From Acidimicrobiales bacterium (lineage in GTDB: Bacteria; Actinomycetota; Acidimicrobiia; Acidimicrobiales; SZUA-35): DNA of 64,000 bases. The DNA lies in NCBI GenBank assembly GCA_028285495.1, contig JANQPB010000044.1, forward strand, positions 248,001 to 312,000, given 5' to 3'. A program made the position numbers and the translations under genes. The notes under the pieces are model-generated. The model did no database searches and had not been told where the DNA came from. It saw only the letters and a list, made by a program, of their open reading frames with translations. This document shows positions 1 to 12,000 of this stretch, piece after piece (the first letter of the stretch is position 1; each line of letters begins with the position of its first letter).

Positions 1-3000
1 CCGGCGGTGTAGCCGGCATCGGTTGTCGGGATGGCGAAGTCGATGGTGGTGATCGAGGTGTTGGCGTTGGCCTCCTCGACGGCGGCCCGCAGGGTGCACT
101 CGGTCGTGCCGTCGGCGACGGTCCCGCCGGTCGAGCAGACGCCGTCGCCGGCGCTGGTGTCGCCGCCGTCGCCGGTCGAGTTGACGGTCAGGCTCGGTCG
201 CTCGACCCTGACCCAGACCCGGTGCACGGTGTCGAGGCTCGATCCGCTGCTGGGATCGTCGGCCTCCCAGCGGGTGCCGGTACCGGCGATGCCCCAGTGG
301 TGGGTCCCGGCGAGCCAGTACGGGAAGTTGGTCAGCGCCAGGTCGCCCTCGTCGGTGTACTCGCTGGTGGCCGCCGCCGGCAGGTTGGCGGTGTGTCCGG
401 TCAGCAGTGCGTGGCTGGTGGCGATGCCCCCGGTGGTGAAGCCGTCGGCGGCGTCGCCCTGGAACTCGCCGAGCACCGGCGAGCGGAAGTGGATGACCCG
501 GCTGTGACCGGACGACTCGCCGTACCACCGCAGCTCCAGGTCGGCGGCGGCGTCGGGGATGGCGGCGGCCGCGGCCTGACCGATGTGACCCCAGAACTGG
601 GTGCCGGACTGGTCGGTGCCCCGGGCGGCGCCCGAGTAGGTCGGCCAGGCGGCCGCAGCGGCCCGCACGTCGAGCGCAGGGTTGGTGCCGCCCTCGTGGT
701 TGTACTGGAGGACCTGGACCCAGGCGCCGCCCTCGTCGGAGCTGACCGAGGCCTCGAAGGCCCCGGCTCCGAAGTCGAACCAGAGTCGCCCGTCGACGTC
801 GTCGGGGACGTCGGCAAGCGACGTGTAGGGGCAGGCCGAGCCGTAGCCGGTCCCGAAGGTGCAGGCGTCGGTCAGCTCGAGCACGTAGACCGCACCGGCC
901 GAGCCACCGCCGTCGTCGTCACCGTGGGCCCCGACGGCGATGCTGATCGTGCCGTCACCGTCGAGGTCGCCGAGCGCGGCCACGCCGGAGCCGAACGAGT
1001 CGAACGAGTCGAGCGGACCGGTGAGCCCGCCGCTGCTGGCGCTGATCTTGGCCTGGTTGCGGACCGTGCCGGAGCGGTCGAGGAACAGGAGATGCACGGC
1101 CCCGGCACCCCCGGCGCCGTCGTCGTCACCGGGGGTGCCGACGGCCAGGTCGACCGTGCCGTCGCCGTCGAGGTCGCCGACCGCCGTGACCGACGAGCCG
1201 AAGCCGTCGCCGCTGCTCGCCTCGGCGGCGAATCCGCCGCTCGTCGGGCTGATCTTCTGCTCCGCCTTCACCGTGCCGTCGGCGTTGAGGAACAGGACGT
1301 AGAGCGCGCCGGCCGCCGAGGCGCCGTCGTCATCCCCGGCCGCACCGACCACCAGGTCGCGGATCCCGTCACCGTCGAGGTCGCCGATGCCGGCCAGGCC
1401 GGCCCCGAGCTCGTCGTCGTCGTCGAGGGTCGTCGCCAACCCGCCGCCCGAGTCGCTGATCTTCTGCGCGCTCTTGACCGTGCCGTCGGCGTTGAGCAGC
1501 AGCACGTAGACGGCGCCTCGATCGGCCCCGCCGTCGTCGTCCTGGGTCGAGCCGACGGCGAGGTCGTTGATGCCGTCGCCGTCGACGTCGCCGAGCCCGG
1601 CGACGTCGCGACCGAACTCGACCGTGCCGGAGAAGGTGACGCCGAGGCCACCCTCGGTCTCCGAGATCTTCTGCTCCGCCTTCACCGTGCCGTCGGCGTC
1701 GAGGAACAGGACGTAGACCGCACCGTGGTTGGTCCCGCCGTCGTCGTCGCGGAAGGCGCCGACGGCGAGATCGACGATCCCGTCGCCGTCCAGGTCACCG
1801 AGCGAGGCGACGTTGCGGCCGAACTGATCGGTGTCGTCGAGCGGCCCGGTCAACCCGCCCTGGGTGCTCGAGATCTTCTGCTCGCCCTTGACGGTTCCGT
1901 CGGCGTTCAGGAAAAGGATGTGGACGGCGCCGCGGCTGGAGCCGCCGTCGTCGTCCTGGTAGGCGCCGACGGCGAGATCGACGATCCCGTCGCCGTCGAG
2001 GTCGCCGACGGGGGCGACGCCCTGGCCGAACAGGTCGAAGCCGTCGAGCGGCCCGGTGAGCCCACCCTGGGTTGCGCTGATCTTCTGCTCGGTCGCCACC
2101 TCGCCGACGACGGGGCTCGTCGGCGGGTCGAGGAAGTCCGGCTCGCCGTCGTGGTCGCTGTCGATGGCGTCGCGGGGGTCGCCGTCACCGCTCGGATCCG
2201 GGCTCTCCGACGCCGTCGGGGTGGTGTCGCCGTCGTCGTCGGTGTCGAGGTAGTTGGCGGTGGTGTCGCCGTCGGTGTCCGGCCCCGGATTGGTCGAGGG
2301 GTCGTCGTCGGCGTCGGCGTTGGCATCCTCGAAGCAGTCGAGCACCGTGTCCGAGTCGCTGTCGCCCGGAGCGCAACCGAGGCCGAGGTCGATGACGTAG
2401 ACCGCGCCTCGGTTGGTCCCGCCGTCGTCGTCGTACATCGCACCGACCGCGATGTCGATCGTGCCGTCGCCGTCGAGGTCGCCGAGGCCGGAGACGGCGA
2501 TGCCGAACCAGTCCCCGACGTCGAGCGACCCGGTCAGGTTGCCGGACGTGTCGCTGATCTTCGATGCGACCCTCACCGTGCCGTCGTTGCGCAGGAGCAG
2601 CACGTAGACGGCGCCGCCGCTGCTCACGCCGTCGTTGTCACCGGGTGCGCCGACGAGCAGGTCGACGACCCCGTCACCGTCGAGATCCCCGAGTGCGCCG
2701 ACCGAGCCGCCGAGCCAGTCCGAGTCCTCCAGCACCGGGGTGAAGCCGCCGGCGCTGTCGCTGATCTTCTGCTCCGCCTTCACCGTGCCGTCCGGGTTCA
2801 GGAAGAGCACGTGCACCGCCCCCCGGTCGGTGCCCCCGTCGTCGTCGGCGTACAGGCCGACGGCGAGATCGGGCGTTCCGTCGCCGTCGATGTCACCCGG
2901 CCCGGTGACCGCCTCGCCGAAGTTGTCGTTGTCGTCGAGGGTTGCGTTGAGACCACCGGCGGTGTCGCTGATCTTCTGCTCACCCTTGACCGTGCCATCG

Positions 3001-6000
3001 GCGTTCAGGAACAGCACGTAGACCGCGCCTCGACCGGTGCCTCCGTCGTCGTCGGCGTTGGCCCCGACGACGACATCGGGAATGCCGTCGCCATCGACGT
3101 CGCCGATGCCGTCGACGGCGACGCCGAAGCCGTCGGCGTCGTCGAGGGTCGCCGTCAGCCCGCCGGCGGTGTCGCTGATCTTCCGCTCCGCCCGCACCGT
3201 GCCGTCCGCATCGAGGAACAGCACGTACGCTGCGCCGCGGTCGCTGCCCCCGTCGTCGTCGTTGCGGGCGCCGGCGATCAGCTCGTTGCGACCGTCGCCG
3301 TCGAGGTCGCCGATGCTGCGAACCCACTCGCCGAAGAAGTCGTTGTCGTCGAGGGTCGCCGTGAGGCCGCCGGCGGTGTCGGAGATCTTCTGCTCACCCT
3401 TGACGGTGCCATCGGTGTCGAGGAACAGCACGTAGGCCGCACCACGGTTGGTGCCGCCGTCGTCGTCGATGGCCGCACCGACGACGATGTCGTTGATGCC
3501 GTCGCCGTCGAGGTCGCCGATCGGCCCGACCGAGGAGCCGAACGTGTCGCTGTCGTCGAGTGGCCCGGTGAGGCCGCCGGTGGTCGAGCTGATCTTCTGC
3601 TCGGCGGCGACGGTCCCGACGGCCGGCGTCGTCGGGGGGTCGAGATAGTCGGGTTGCCCGTCCCGGTCGGTGTCCCGGGCGTCCTGCGGGTTGCCGTCGC
3701 CGTTCGGGTCGGCGTTCTCGACGCTGGTCGCCGTGCCGTCGCCGTCATCGTCGGCGTCCAGGTAGTTCGCCGTCGTGTCGCCGTCGGTGTCGGGCCCGGG
3801 GTTGGTCGACGGGTCGTCATCGGCGTCGGTGTTGGCGTCCTCCTCGCAGTCGAGCAGGCCGTCGCCGTCCGAGTCGGCGGTGCCGCACGGGGCGACGGAC
3901 AGGTCGAGCACGTACAGGGCGCCCCGATCCGTCCCACCGTCGTCGTCTCCGGCCGTGCCGACCGCGAGGTCGATCGCCCCGTCGCCGTCGAGGTCACCGA
4001 GGCCGGCGACGTCGGTACCGAACCCGTCGCTGTCGTCGAGGGGTCCGGTGAGCCCCCCGGCCGTCGAGCTGATCTTGTACTCGCCCTTGACCGTGCCATC
4101 GGCGTTCAGGAACAGCAGGAAGGCGGCGCCGCGGAACGTTCCGCCGTCGCTGTCGATGGCCGCGCCGACGACCAGGTCCTCGATGCCGTCCCGGTCGAGG
4201 TCGCCGACGCCGGCAACGCCGCTGCCGAACCACGTGTTGTCGGCGAGCGGTCCCGTCAGGCCGCCCGTGGTCGAGCTGATCTTCTGCTCGGCCCGGACCG
4301 TGCCGTCGGTGTTCATGAAGAGCACGTGGACCGCACCGCGGTTCGTGCCACCGTCGTCGTCACGGAGCGCGCCGACGGCGAGATCCTCGATGCCGTCGCC
4401 GTCGAGGTCGCCGATCCCGGCCACGCTGGTGCCGAACCAGTCGTTGTCGACGAGCGACGCCGCGAGCCCGCCGGCGGTGTCACTGATCTTCTGCTCCGCC
4501 CGAACCGTTCCGTCGCTGTGCAGGAACAACACGTAGACGGCGCCGCGGTTCGTGCCACCGTCGTCGTCACGGATGGCCCCGACCGCCAGATCGGGAATGC
4601 CGTCGCCGTCGAGATCGCCGACGGCGCCGATCGAGTAGCCGAGCTCGTCGTCGCCGTCGACCGGGCCGGTGAACCCGCCGGCGGTGACGCTGATCTTCTG
4701 CTCCGCCCGAACCGTTCCGTCGGTGTTCATGAACAGGACGTAGACCGCACCCCGGTCCGTGCCACCGTCGTCGTCCTGGTCGGCGCCGACGGCGAGGTCG
4801 GGCACGCCGTCACCGTCGACGTCACCGATCGCGGTCACCGAGGCCCCGAACCGGTCGCCGTCGTCGAGCGGGCCGGTCAGTCCGCCAGCAGTGGAGCTGA
4901 TCGTCTGCTCCGACGCGACCGTGCCGTCGGCATCGAGGAAGAGCACGTGCACGGCGCCGCGACCGGCGCCCCCGTCGTCATCCTCGGGGGCACCGACGGC
5001 CAGGTCGCCGATCCCGTCGCCGTCCAGGTCGCCGATCGGGCTCACGGCGGTGCCGAAGGCGTCGCTGTCGTCGAGGGTCGCCGACAGACCGCCGGCGCTG
5101 TCGCTGATCTTCTGCTCGGAGCGGACCGGCGTGGCGCCGGTGCCGACGTCGGGGTCGAGGTGGTCGGGTTGGCCGTCGCGGTCGGTGTCGATGGCGTCTC
5201 GGGGGTGACCGTCACCGTTCGGGTCGGCGCTCTCCGAGGTCGTGGCGGTACCGTCCCCGTCGTCGTCGCCGTCCAGGTAGTCGGCGGTGCCGTTGCCGTC
5301 GGTGTCGGGTCCGGGACTCGTGGCCGGATTGCCGTCGAGGTCGGTGTCGGCGTCCTCCCGGTGGTCCCACAGGCCGTCGCCGTCGGCATCGGCCCTGGTC
5401 CGCAGGTCGAGGATGTAGGCCGCGCCGCGATCGGTACCGCCGTCGTCGTCGAAGCGGGCGCCGACGGCCAGGTCGAGGCCGCCGTCGCCGTCGAGATCGC
5501 CGAGGCTGGCCACCGAGGTCCCGAAGCGGTCGACGTCGTCGAGCGCCGAGGTGAGTCCGCCGACCAGGTCGTCGAGACGTCGATCCTCGATCACCCGGCC
5601 GCCGCTGTCCAGCGACAGGATGTGGACGCCACCACGATCGGTCCCGCCACCGTCGGCCGCCCACCCGCCGACGGCGATGTCGACGGTGCCGTCGCCGTCG
5701 TAGTCACCGAGACCGCCGATGTCGCGCCCGAAGCCCTGGTCGTCCTCGATCGGGACGAGGAGGCCACCGGTCGTGTCGCTGATCTTCCGCTCCGCCTTGA
5801 CCGTGCCGTCCGCGTTCAGGAACAGCACGTACACGGCCCCCCGACCGGTCCCGCCGTCGTCGTCGCCGGTCGCGCCGACGGCGAGATCGGGGACGCCGTC
5901 GCCGTCCAGATCGCCGATGCCGGCGGTCCCGACGCCGAAATTGTCGCCGTTCTCGAGCGCAGCCGCGAGCCCGCCGGCGGTGTCGCTGATCTTCTGCTCC

Positions 6001-9000
6001 GCCTTGACCGTGCCGTCCGCGTTCAGGAACAGCACGTACACGGCCCCCCGACCGTTGCCGCCGTCGTCGTCGAAGCGGGCGTCGACGGCCAGGTCGTTGA
6101 TGCCGTCACCATCGACGTCGCCGAGCCCGGAGAGCGCGGCACCGAACCGGTCGCCGTCGTCCAAGGCGGCGCCGAGACCGCCCTCGGTGTCGCTGATCTT
6201 CTGCTCACCCCTCACCGAGCCATCGGCGGCGAGGAACAGCACGTGGACCCCGCCCCGTGAGGCGCCACCGTCGTCGTCGCTCCAGGTGCCGACGGCGATG
6301 TCGTTGATGCCGTCACCGTCGAGATCGCCGAGGCCCGTCACGGCGTGGCCGAACTCGTCGCCGTCGTCCAGGGTGGCGGTGAGCCCGCCCTCGGTGTCGC
6401 TGATCTTCTGCTCGCCCTTCACCGAGCCGTCGGCGTCGAGGAACAGGATGTGGACGGCGCCCCGGTCGGCGCCACCGTCGTCGTCGGTGGTGGCGGTGAG
6501 AGCCAGGTCGGTGATGCCATCCCCGTCGATGTCGCCGATGGAGGCCAGGGCCTGGCCGAGGTTGTCGCCGTCGTCGATGGTGGCGGTCAGCCCGCCGAGG
6601 GAGCTGCTGATCTTCTGCTCACCGGCGATCGAGGCGTGGCTCGGCGAGGCGCCGACGTCGAGGTAGTCGGGCATGCCGTTGCGGTCGGTGTCTCGGGCGT
6701 CCTGCGGGTTGCCGTCGCCGTTGGGGTCGGCGTTCTCGGCCGAGGTGGCCGTACCGTCGCCGTCGTCGTCGGCGTCGAGGTAGTTGGGCGTGGTGTCACC
6801 GTCGGTGTCGGGCCCGGGGTTGGTCGAGGGGTCGGCGTCGGCGTCGGTGTTGGCGTCCTCCTCGCAGTCGAGCAGGCCGTCGGCGTCCGAGTCGGTCGTG
6901 CCGCAGGCCCCGGCCGTCGTGGTGACGGCCACGGAGAACTCCGAGGTCCGCCCGAAGGTGCCGCCGCCGAGGTCGGTGGTGGCGGTGCCGGTGACGACGT
7001 CACCGAACGCGCCGGCGAAGGTGGTCGAGAACGACTCGACGCCCGAACCGGTGTGGCTGATCGACGCGGCGTGCGCGAACGTCTCGCCCTCGCCGCTGCC
7101 GCTGGCATCGGCGCCCGACGGGTTGGTGAAGAGCTCGACCCGATAGGTCCCGGCCGGCACGTCGAGATCGAAGTCGGCCGTCGTCGTCCCCCCGAACTCG
7201 CTCACCGAGGTCAGGACCGGGACGTTCAGCAGCGCATTGGCTCCGGTGTCGGCGTCGCCGGCGTCGTTGGCGGTCACCCCGTCGCTGCCGAGGTCGAGCC
7301 CCAGCCCGCCGTTGCTGTGCACCGAGTTGCCGATGACCGCGGTGTCGCCACCGGTCCCGTCGCCGCTGAGCTCGATCCCGATCCCGGTGTTGGAGGCCAC
7401 GGTGTTGCCCTCACCGGCCGCGGTTCCGCCGATCAGCCCGCCGGCGGCGTCGCCGGTGCTGACCTCGATCCCGGCCTCGGTGTTCGGGCGAGCGAGCGTT
7501 CCGGTCGGGTCGGTGCCGATCAGGTTGCCCTGGACCGTCGAGTCGTCGCCCCGGGACCAGAGCCCGTTCTCGCCGTTGGCGGAGATGACGTTGCCGACGC
7601 CGACGCCACCGATCGTGGCGTTGCTCGCTCCGGTGCTGATCTCGAGGCCGTTGTCGGCGTTGCCGGCGGCCGAGCCGTCGGCCCGGAGACCGATGTAGTT
7701 GAGCTCGATCACGGCGTCGTCGCCGAGAGCGCGGAGGTCGATGCCGTTGTCCGGCCATGAGTGGACCGACAGGCCTCGGATGGTGGCTGCGGCGGCGGCG
7801 ACGAGCCCGTCGTCAACGCCGCTCGGACCGGAGGAGCCGTCCAGTTCGACGACCGGGCCCGAGCTCCAGCCGGTCTGGGTGGTGGCGTCGATCGTGACGT
7901 CGTCGGCCAGGTCGGGGAACGCCTCGGCGGCGGCGATGCTCCAGACCCCGCCGCTGTGGCCGGGGTCGGACGTTGGGATCTCGAAGTTGGTCGTCTGGCT
8001 CCCGCTGATGGCGTTCGAGTTGTCGATGAACTGGCGGAAGCTGCCCTGGTTGGCCCGTCTGGTGTCGTAGCGGACGACCTCGCCGTGGTGGTCGGTGCCG
8101 TTGCTGCTGCCGGGGGCGATGTAGAGGTAGCGACCGTCGAAGACCGAGCCGAACAGCCCGTCCGGGTCGGTGCCGACGCCGGCGGTGCCGGGGTCGAACG
8201 CGGTCCACGACGAGGTCGAGGCGAAGGTGGCCGTTGTGTCGTAGCGCAGGAACTCGCCGTGGCGGCCCGAGCCGCTCTCGAGCGGGATGAAATACACGAA
8301 GCGGCCGTCGAAGCCGGCGCCGGCGTAGCCGTCCGGGTCGGTGCCGACGCCGTTGGCCCCGGGATCGTAGGCGCTCCAGCTGGTGCTGGTGGCGAAGTCG
8401 GCGGTCGTGTCGAAGCGCAGCACCTCGCCGTGGTTGTCACTGCCGTTGAAGTAGGGGACGAGGTACAGGTGGCGGCCGTCGAAGGCCGCCCCGATGAACC
8501 CGTCCGGGTCGGTGCCGACGCCGTTGGCCCCGGGATCGTAGGCCGTCCAGCTCGAGGCTGCGCCGAAGGCGACGGTGGTGTCGTAGCGCAGGACCTCGCC
8601 GTGGTAGCCGGCGTTGGCGAACGGGATGAAGTACACGTAGCGGCCGTCGAAGACGGCGCCGAAGAAGCCCCGGGGATCGGTGCCGACGCCGTTGGCGTCG
8701 GGGTCGTAGGCGCTCCAGGAGGTGCTGGTGGTGAAGTCGGCGGTGGTGTCGTAGCGCAACACCTCGCCGTGCTGGGACGAGCCGTTGTTGTCCGGGGCGA
8801 AGTAGAGGTAGCGGCCGTCGAAGGCGGCGGCGAGATAGCCGTCCGGGTCGGTGCCGACCCCGTTCGCCCCCGGGTCGAAGGCGGTCCAGCTGGCGGCGGA
8901 CGTGAACGACGCCGTGGTGTCGTAGCGCAGGAACTCGCCGTGGCGGGGTGTCCCGTAGGCGACGAAGTAGACGTAGCGGCCGTCGAAGATGGCACTGCGG

Positions 9001-12000
9001 AAGTCGCCGGAGGTGGTACCGACGCCGGCTGCGATCGGGTCGAACGTCGTCCAGGCCCCCGTCGTCCCGAACTCGGCCTCGGTGTCGTAGCGCAGCATCT
9101 CGCTGTGGCTGCTGGAGCCGTTGAACGCCGGGGGGAAGTAGATGTAGCGACCGTCGAACACCGGGTCCCGGTAACCGTCCGGGTCGGTGCCGACCCCGTT
9201 CGCCCCCGGGTCGTAGGTGGTCCAGGCGGCGGTGTCGGTGAACCCGGTCGGGAGCACCTCGTCGCCGGTGTTGGTGACCGGCACGAAGCTGAGGCCGTGG
9301 TCGAGGCCGGACACGTCGGCGCCGGCCACAACCACCCTGGTCACGTGATCGGCCGTGGCCAGGGTCGGGAACCCGTCGGAGTCGGCCGGCCTGGCCCCGC
9401 CGAACACCGACCCGGCCGACCCGGCGAACGACCAGGACGACCCGTTGAACGTGGCGGCCCCGGCCGGGCCGTACGTCTGCTCGGCGAACACGTCGTCGAG
9501 CGACGATCCGCCGGTGTAGCCGGCCGACGGCACGACGTCGGCGCCGTTGACCGCCACCCAGTACGTGCCGTTCCCGGCCGACGCGGTCAGCGAGAAGTTG
9601 CCGGATCCGTCGGTGACGGCGGTGTCGGCCACCACGTCACCGGCCGAAGGCTCACCGTCGCCGTCGGTGTCGTCGAACAGCCAGACGTCGACCCCGGACG
9701 CCGCCACCCCGTCATCGCCGACGGCACCGTCGCCATCCACGTCCTCGTAGATCGTGCCGGTGAGGGTGGCGGTGAACGGCGGCGAGAGATCGAGGAGATA
9801 GATCGCGCCTCGATCGGTGCCACCGTCGTCGTCCCGGTGGGCCGTCACGACGAGGTCGAGGATGTCGTCACCGTCAAGGTCGCCGACCGACGCCGCGTCG
9901 CGTCCGAACCGACCGCTCTCGTCCAGGCCGACGGCGAGCCCGCCCTCCGTGTCGCTGATCTTCCACTCCGTCTCGACCGTGCCGTCGGTGTTCAACGCCA
10001 GCACGTAGGCCGCGCCGCGATCCGTGCCGCCGTCGTCGTCGCGGAAGGCGCCGACCACGAGGTCCTCGACGCCGTCCCCATCGAGATCGCCGAGTGCGCC
10101 GAGCCCGACGCCGAAGCCGTCCGAGTCGTCGAGGGCAGCGCTCAGTCCGCCCTCGGCGTCGCTGATCTTCTGCTCGGCCTTGACGGTCCCGTCGGTGTCG
10201 AGGAACAACACGTGGACGGCCCCGCGGTCGGTGCCGCCATCGTCGTCGAGGTAGGCACCGACCGCCAGGTCCTCGACCCCATCGTCGTCCAGGTCACCGA
10301 GGCCGGTGACCCCGACGCCGAACCGATCGCCGTCATCGAGGACGGCGGCCAGGCCCCCGTCGGTGTCGCTGATCTTCTGCTCGGCCTTCACCGTCCCGTC
10401 GGCGTTGAGGAACAGCACGAAGACGGCGCCACGATTGGTCCCGCCGGTGTCGTCACCGTAGGCGCCGACCGCGAGATCGTTGATCCCGTCGCCGTCGAGG
10501 TCGCCGATGCCGTCGACACCGAATCCGAAGTTCGGCCAGCCGACGAGCGACGCAGCCAGCCCGCCCTGGGTGTCGCTGATCTTCTGCTCCGCCCGGACGG
10601 TGCCGTCGGCGTCCAGGAACAGCACGTACACGGCGCCGGCGTTGGTGTTGCCGTCGTCGTCGCCGCTGGCCCCGACGACGACCTCGTTGCGCCCGTCGCC
10701 ATCGAGGTCGCCGACGCTGCCGACTCCCATGCCGAACTGGTCGTCGTCGTCGAGCGGGCCGGTCAGGCCACCCTGGGTCGACGAGATCTTCTGTTCCGCC
10801 TTCACCGTGCCGTCGGCGTCGAGGAACAGCACGTACGCCGCTCCTCGACCGGTGCCACCGTCGTCGTCGGCCGCTGCGCCGACCAGCAGGTCCTCGATCC
10901 CATCACCGTCCAGGTCGCCGATCGTGGCCACGTTCTCCCCGAACGCGTCGCCGTCATCGAGCGTGGCTGCGAGGTCGCCGACGGTGTCGGAGACCTTCTG
11001 CGTGTCGGCCACCTCACCGGTGGCCGGCGACGTCGCCGGATCCAGGTAGTCGGGTTCACCGTCCCGGTCGCGGTCGAGCGCGTCCCGGGGGTTGCCGTCG
11101 CCGTTCGGGTCGGCGCTCTCGGCGCTGGTCGCCGTGCCGTCGCCGTCGTCGTCGCTGTCCAGGTAGTTGGGCGTGGTGTCGCCGTCGGTATCGGGCCACG
11201 GCTTGGTCGACGGGTCGTTGTCCCCGTCGAGGTCGGCGTCCTCGTGGCAGTCGGTGACGCCGTCCGAGTCGCTGTCGGCGCAGACCCACTCGATCACGAA
11301 CCAGCCCAGATCGGCCGTCGCCCCGGTGACCCCCCGCTGCAGGCGGACCTCGGTCGCGCTGGTCAGTTCGGACGTGAACCAGGCGTAGTTCGGGTTGTCG
11401 TCGGAGGTGAAGGCGGTTCGTCCACCCCGACCGAGGTACCCACCGGTGGCGATGGCCCGCTGGCGGTCGACGGCGGCGATCGTCACCCCCTGGGCCGAGA
11501 CCGAGGTCCCGAACGAGGCCGAGGCGTGCTGCACCGCCGTCGAGTCGGTGAACTCGACCAGCTCCCAGCGGAGATCGATCGCCTGGCCCGTGCTCGACCG
11601 GTCGAAGTCGAGCGTCGTCGCATCGGTGATCCGGCCGCGAACGAGCTTCTGCCCGATGTTCGTGTTGGTGCCGCCGCTCGACGTGTAGCCGTAGAGCAGC
11701 CAGGACTTCGCCGGGTCGACCGACGAGATCGCCGCCGTCGCCGACGAGTCGCCGCTCCCCAGGCTGACGCTGCCCCGCTGCACGGTGGCGTCGTTGTAGG
11801 TGACGACCTGCCAGGGGACGGTGCTGGGCGTGCTGAAGTCGACCGCGAGCCGCACGTTGGTCGACGAGGTCAGGCTGGCCTGGACGAAGTCGTTGCCGTC
11901 GAACACGTTCCCGTCGATCTCGTAGCCGCCGAGCAGCACGAAGCTCCGGTTGACGTCGACGGCGGTGATCGCGGTGTCGACGACGGCGCTGGCGGCGTGC

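Noticed and set aside
222..6260. Plus-strand open frame of 2,012 residues
   Set aside because: It is the antisense of the FG-GAP region. The composition (Val/Ala/Asp/Gly periodic) mirrors the repeat on the other strand; the minus-strand frame gives clean FG-GAP and TSP3 motifs.
870..11000. Regularly spaced repeats that could suggest a CRISPR array
   Set aside because: The repeats are about 200 bases, imperfect, in frame and coding (FG-GAP).
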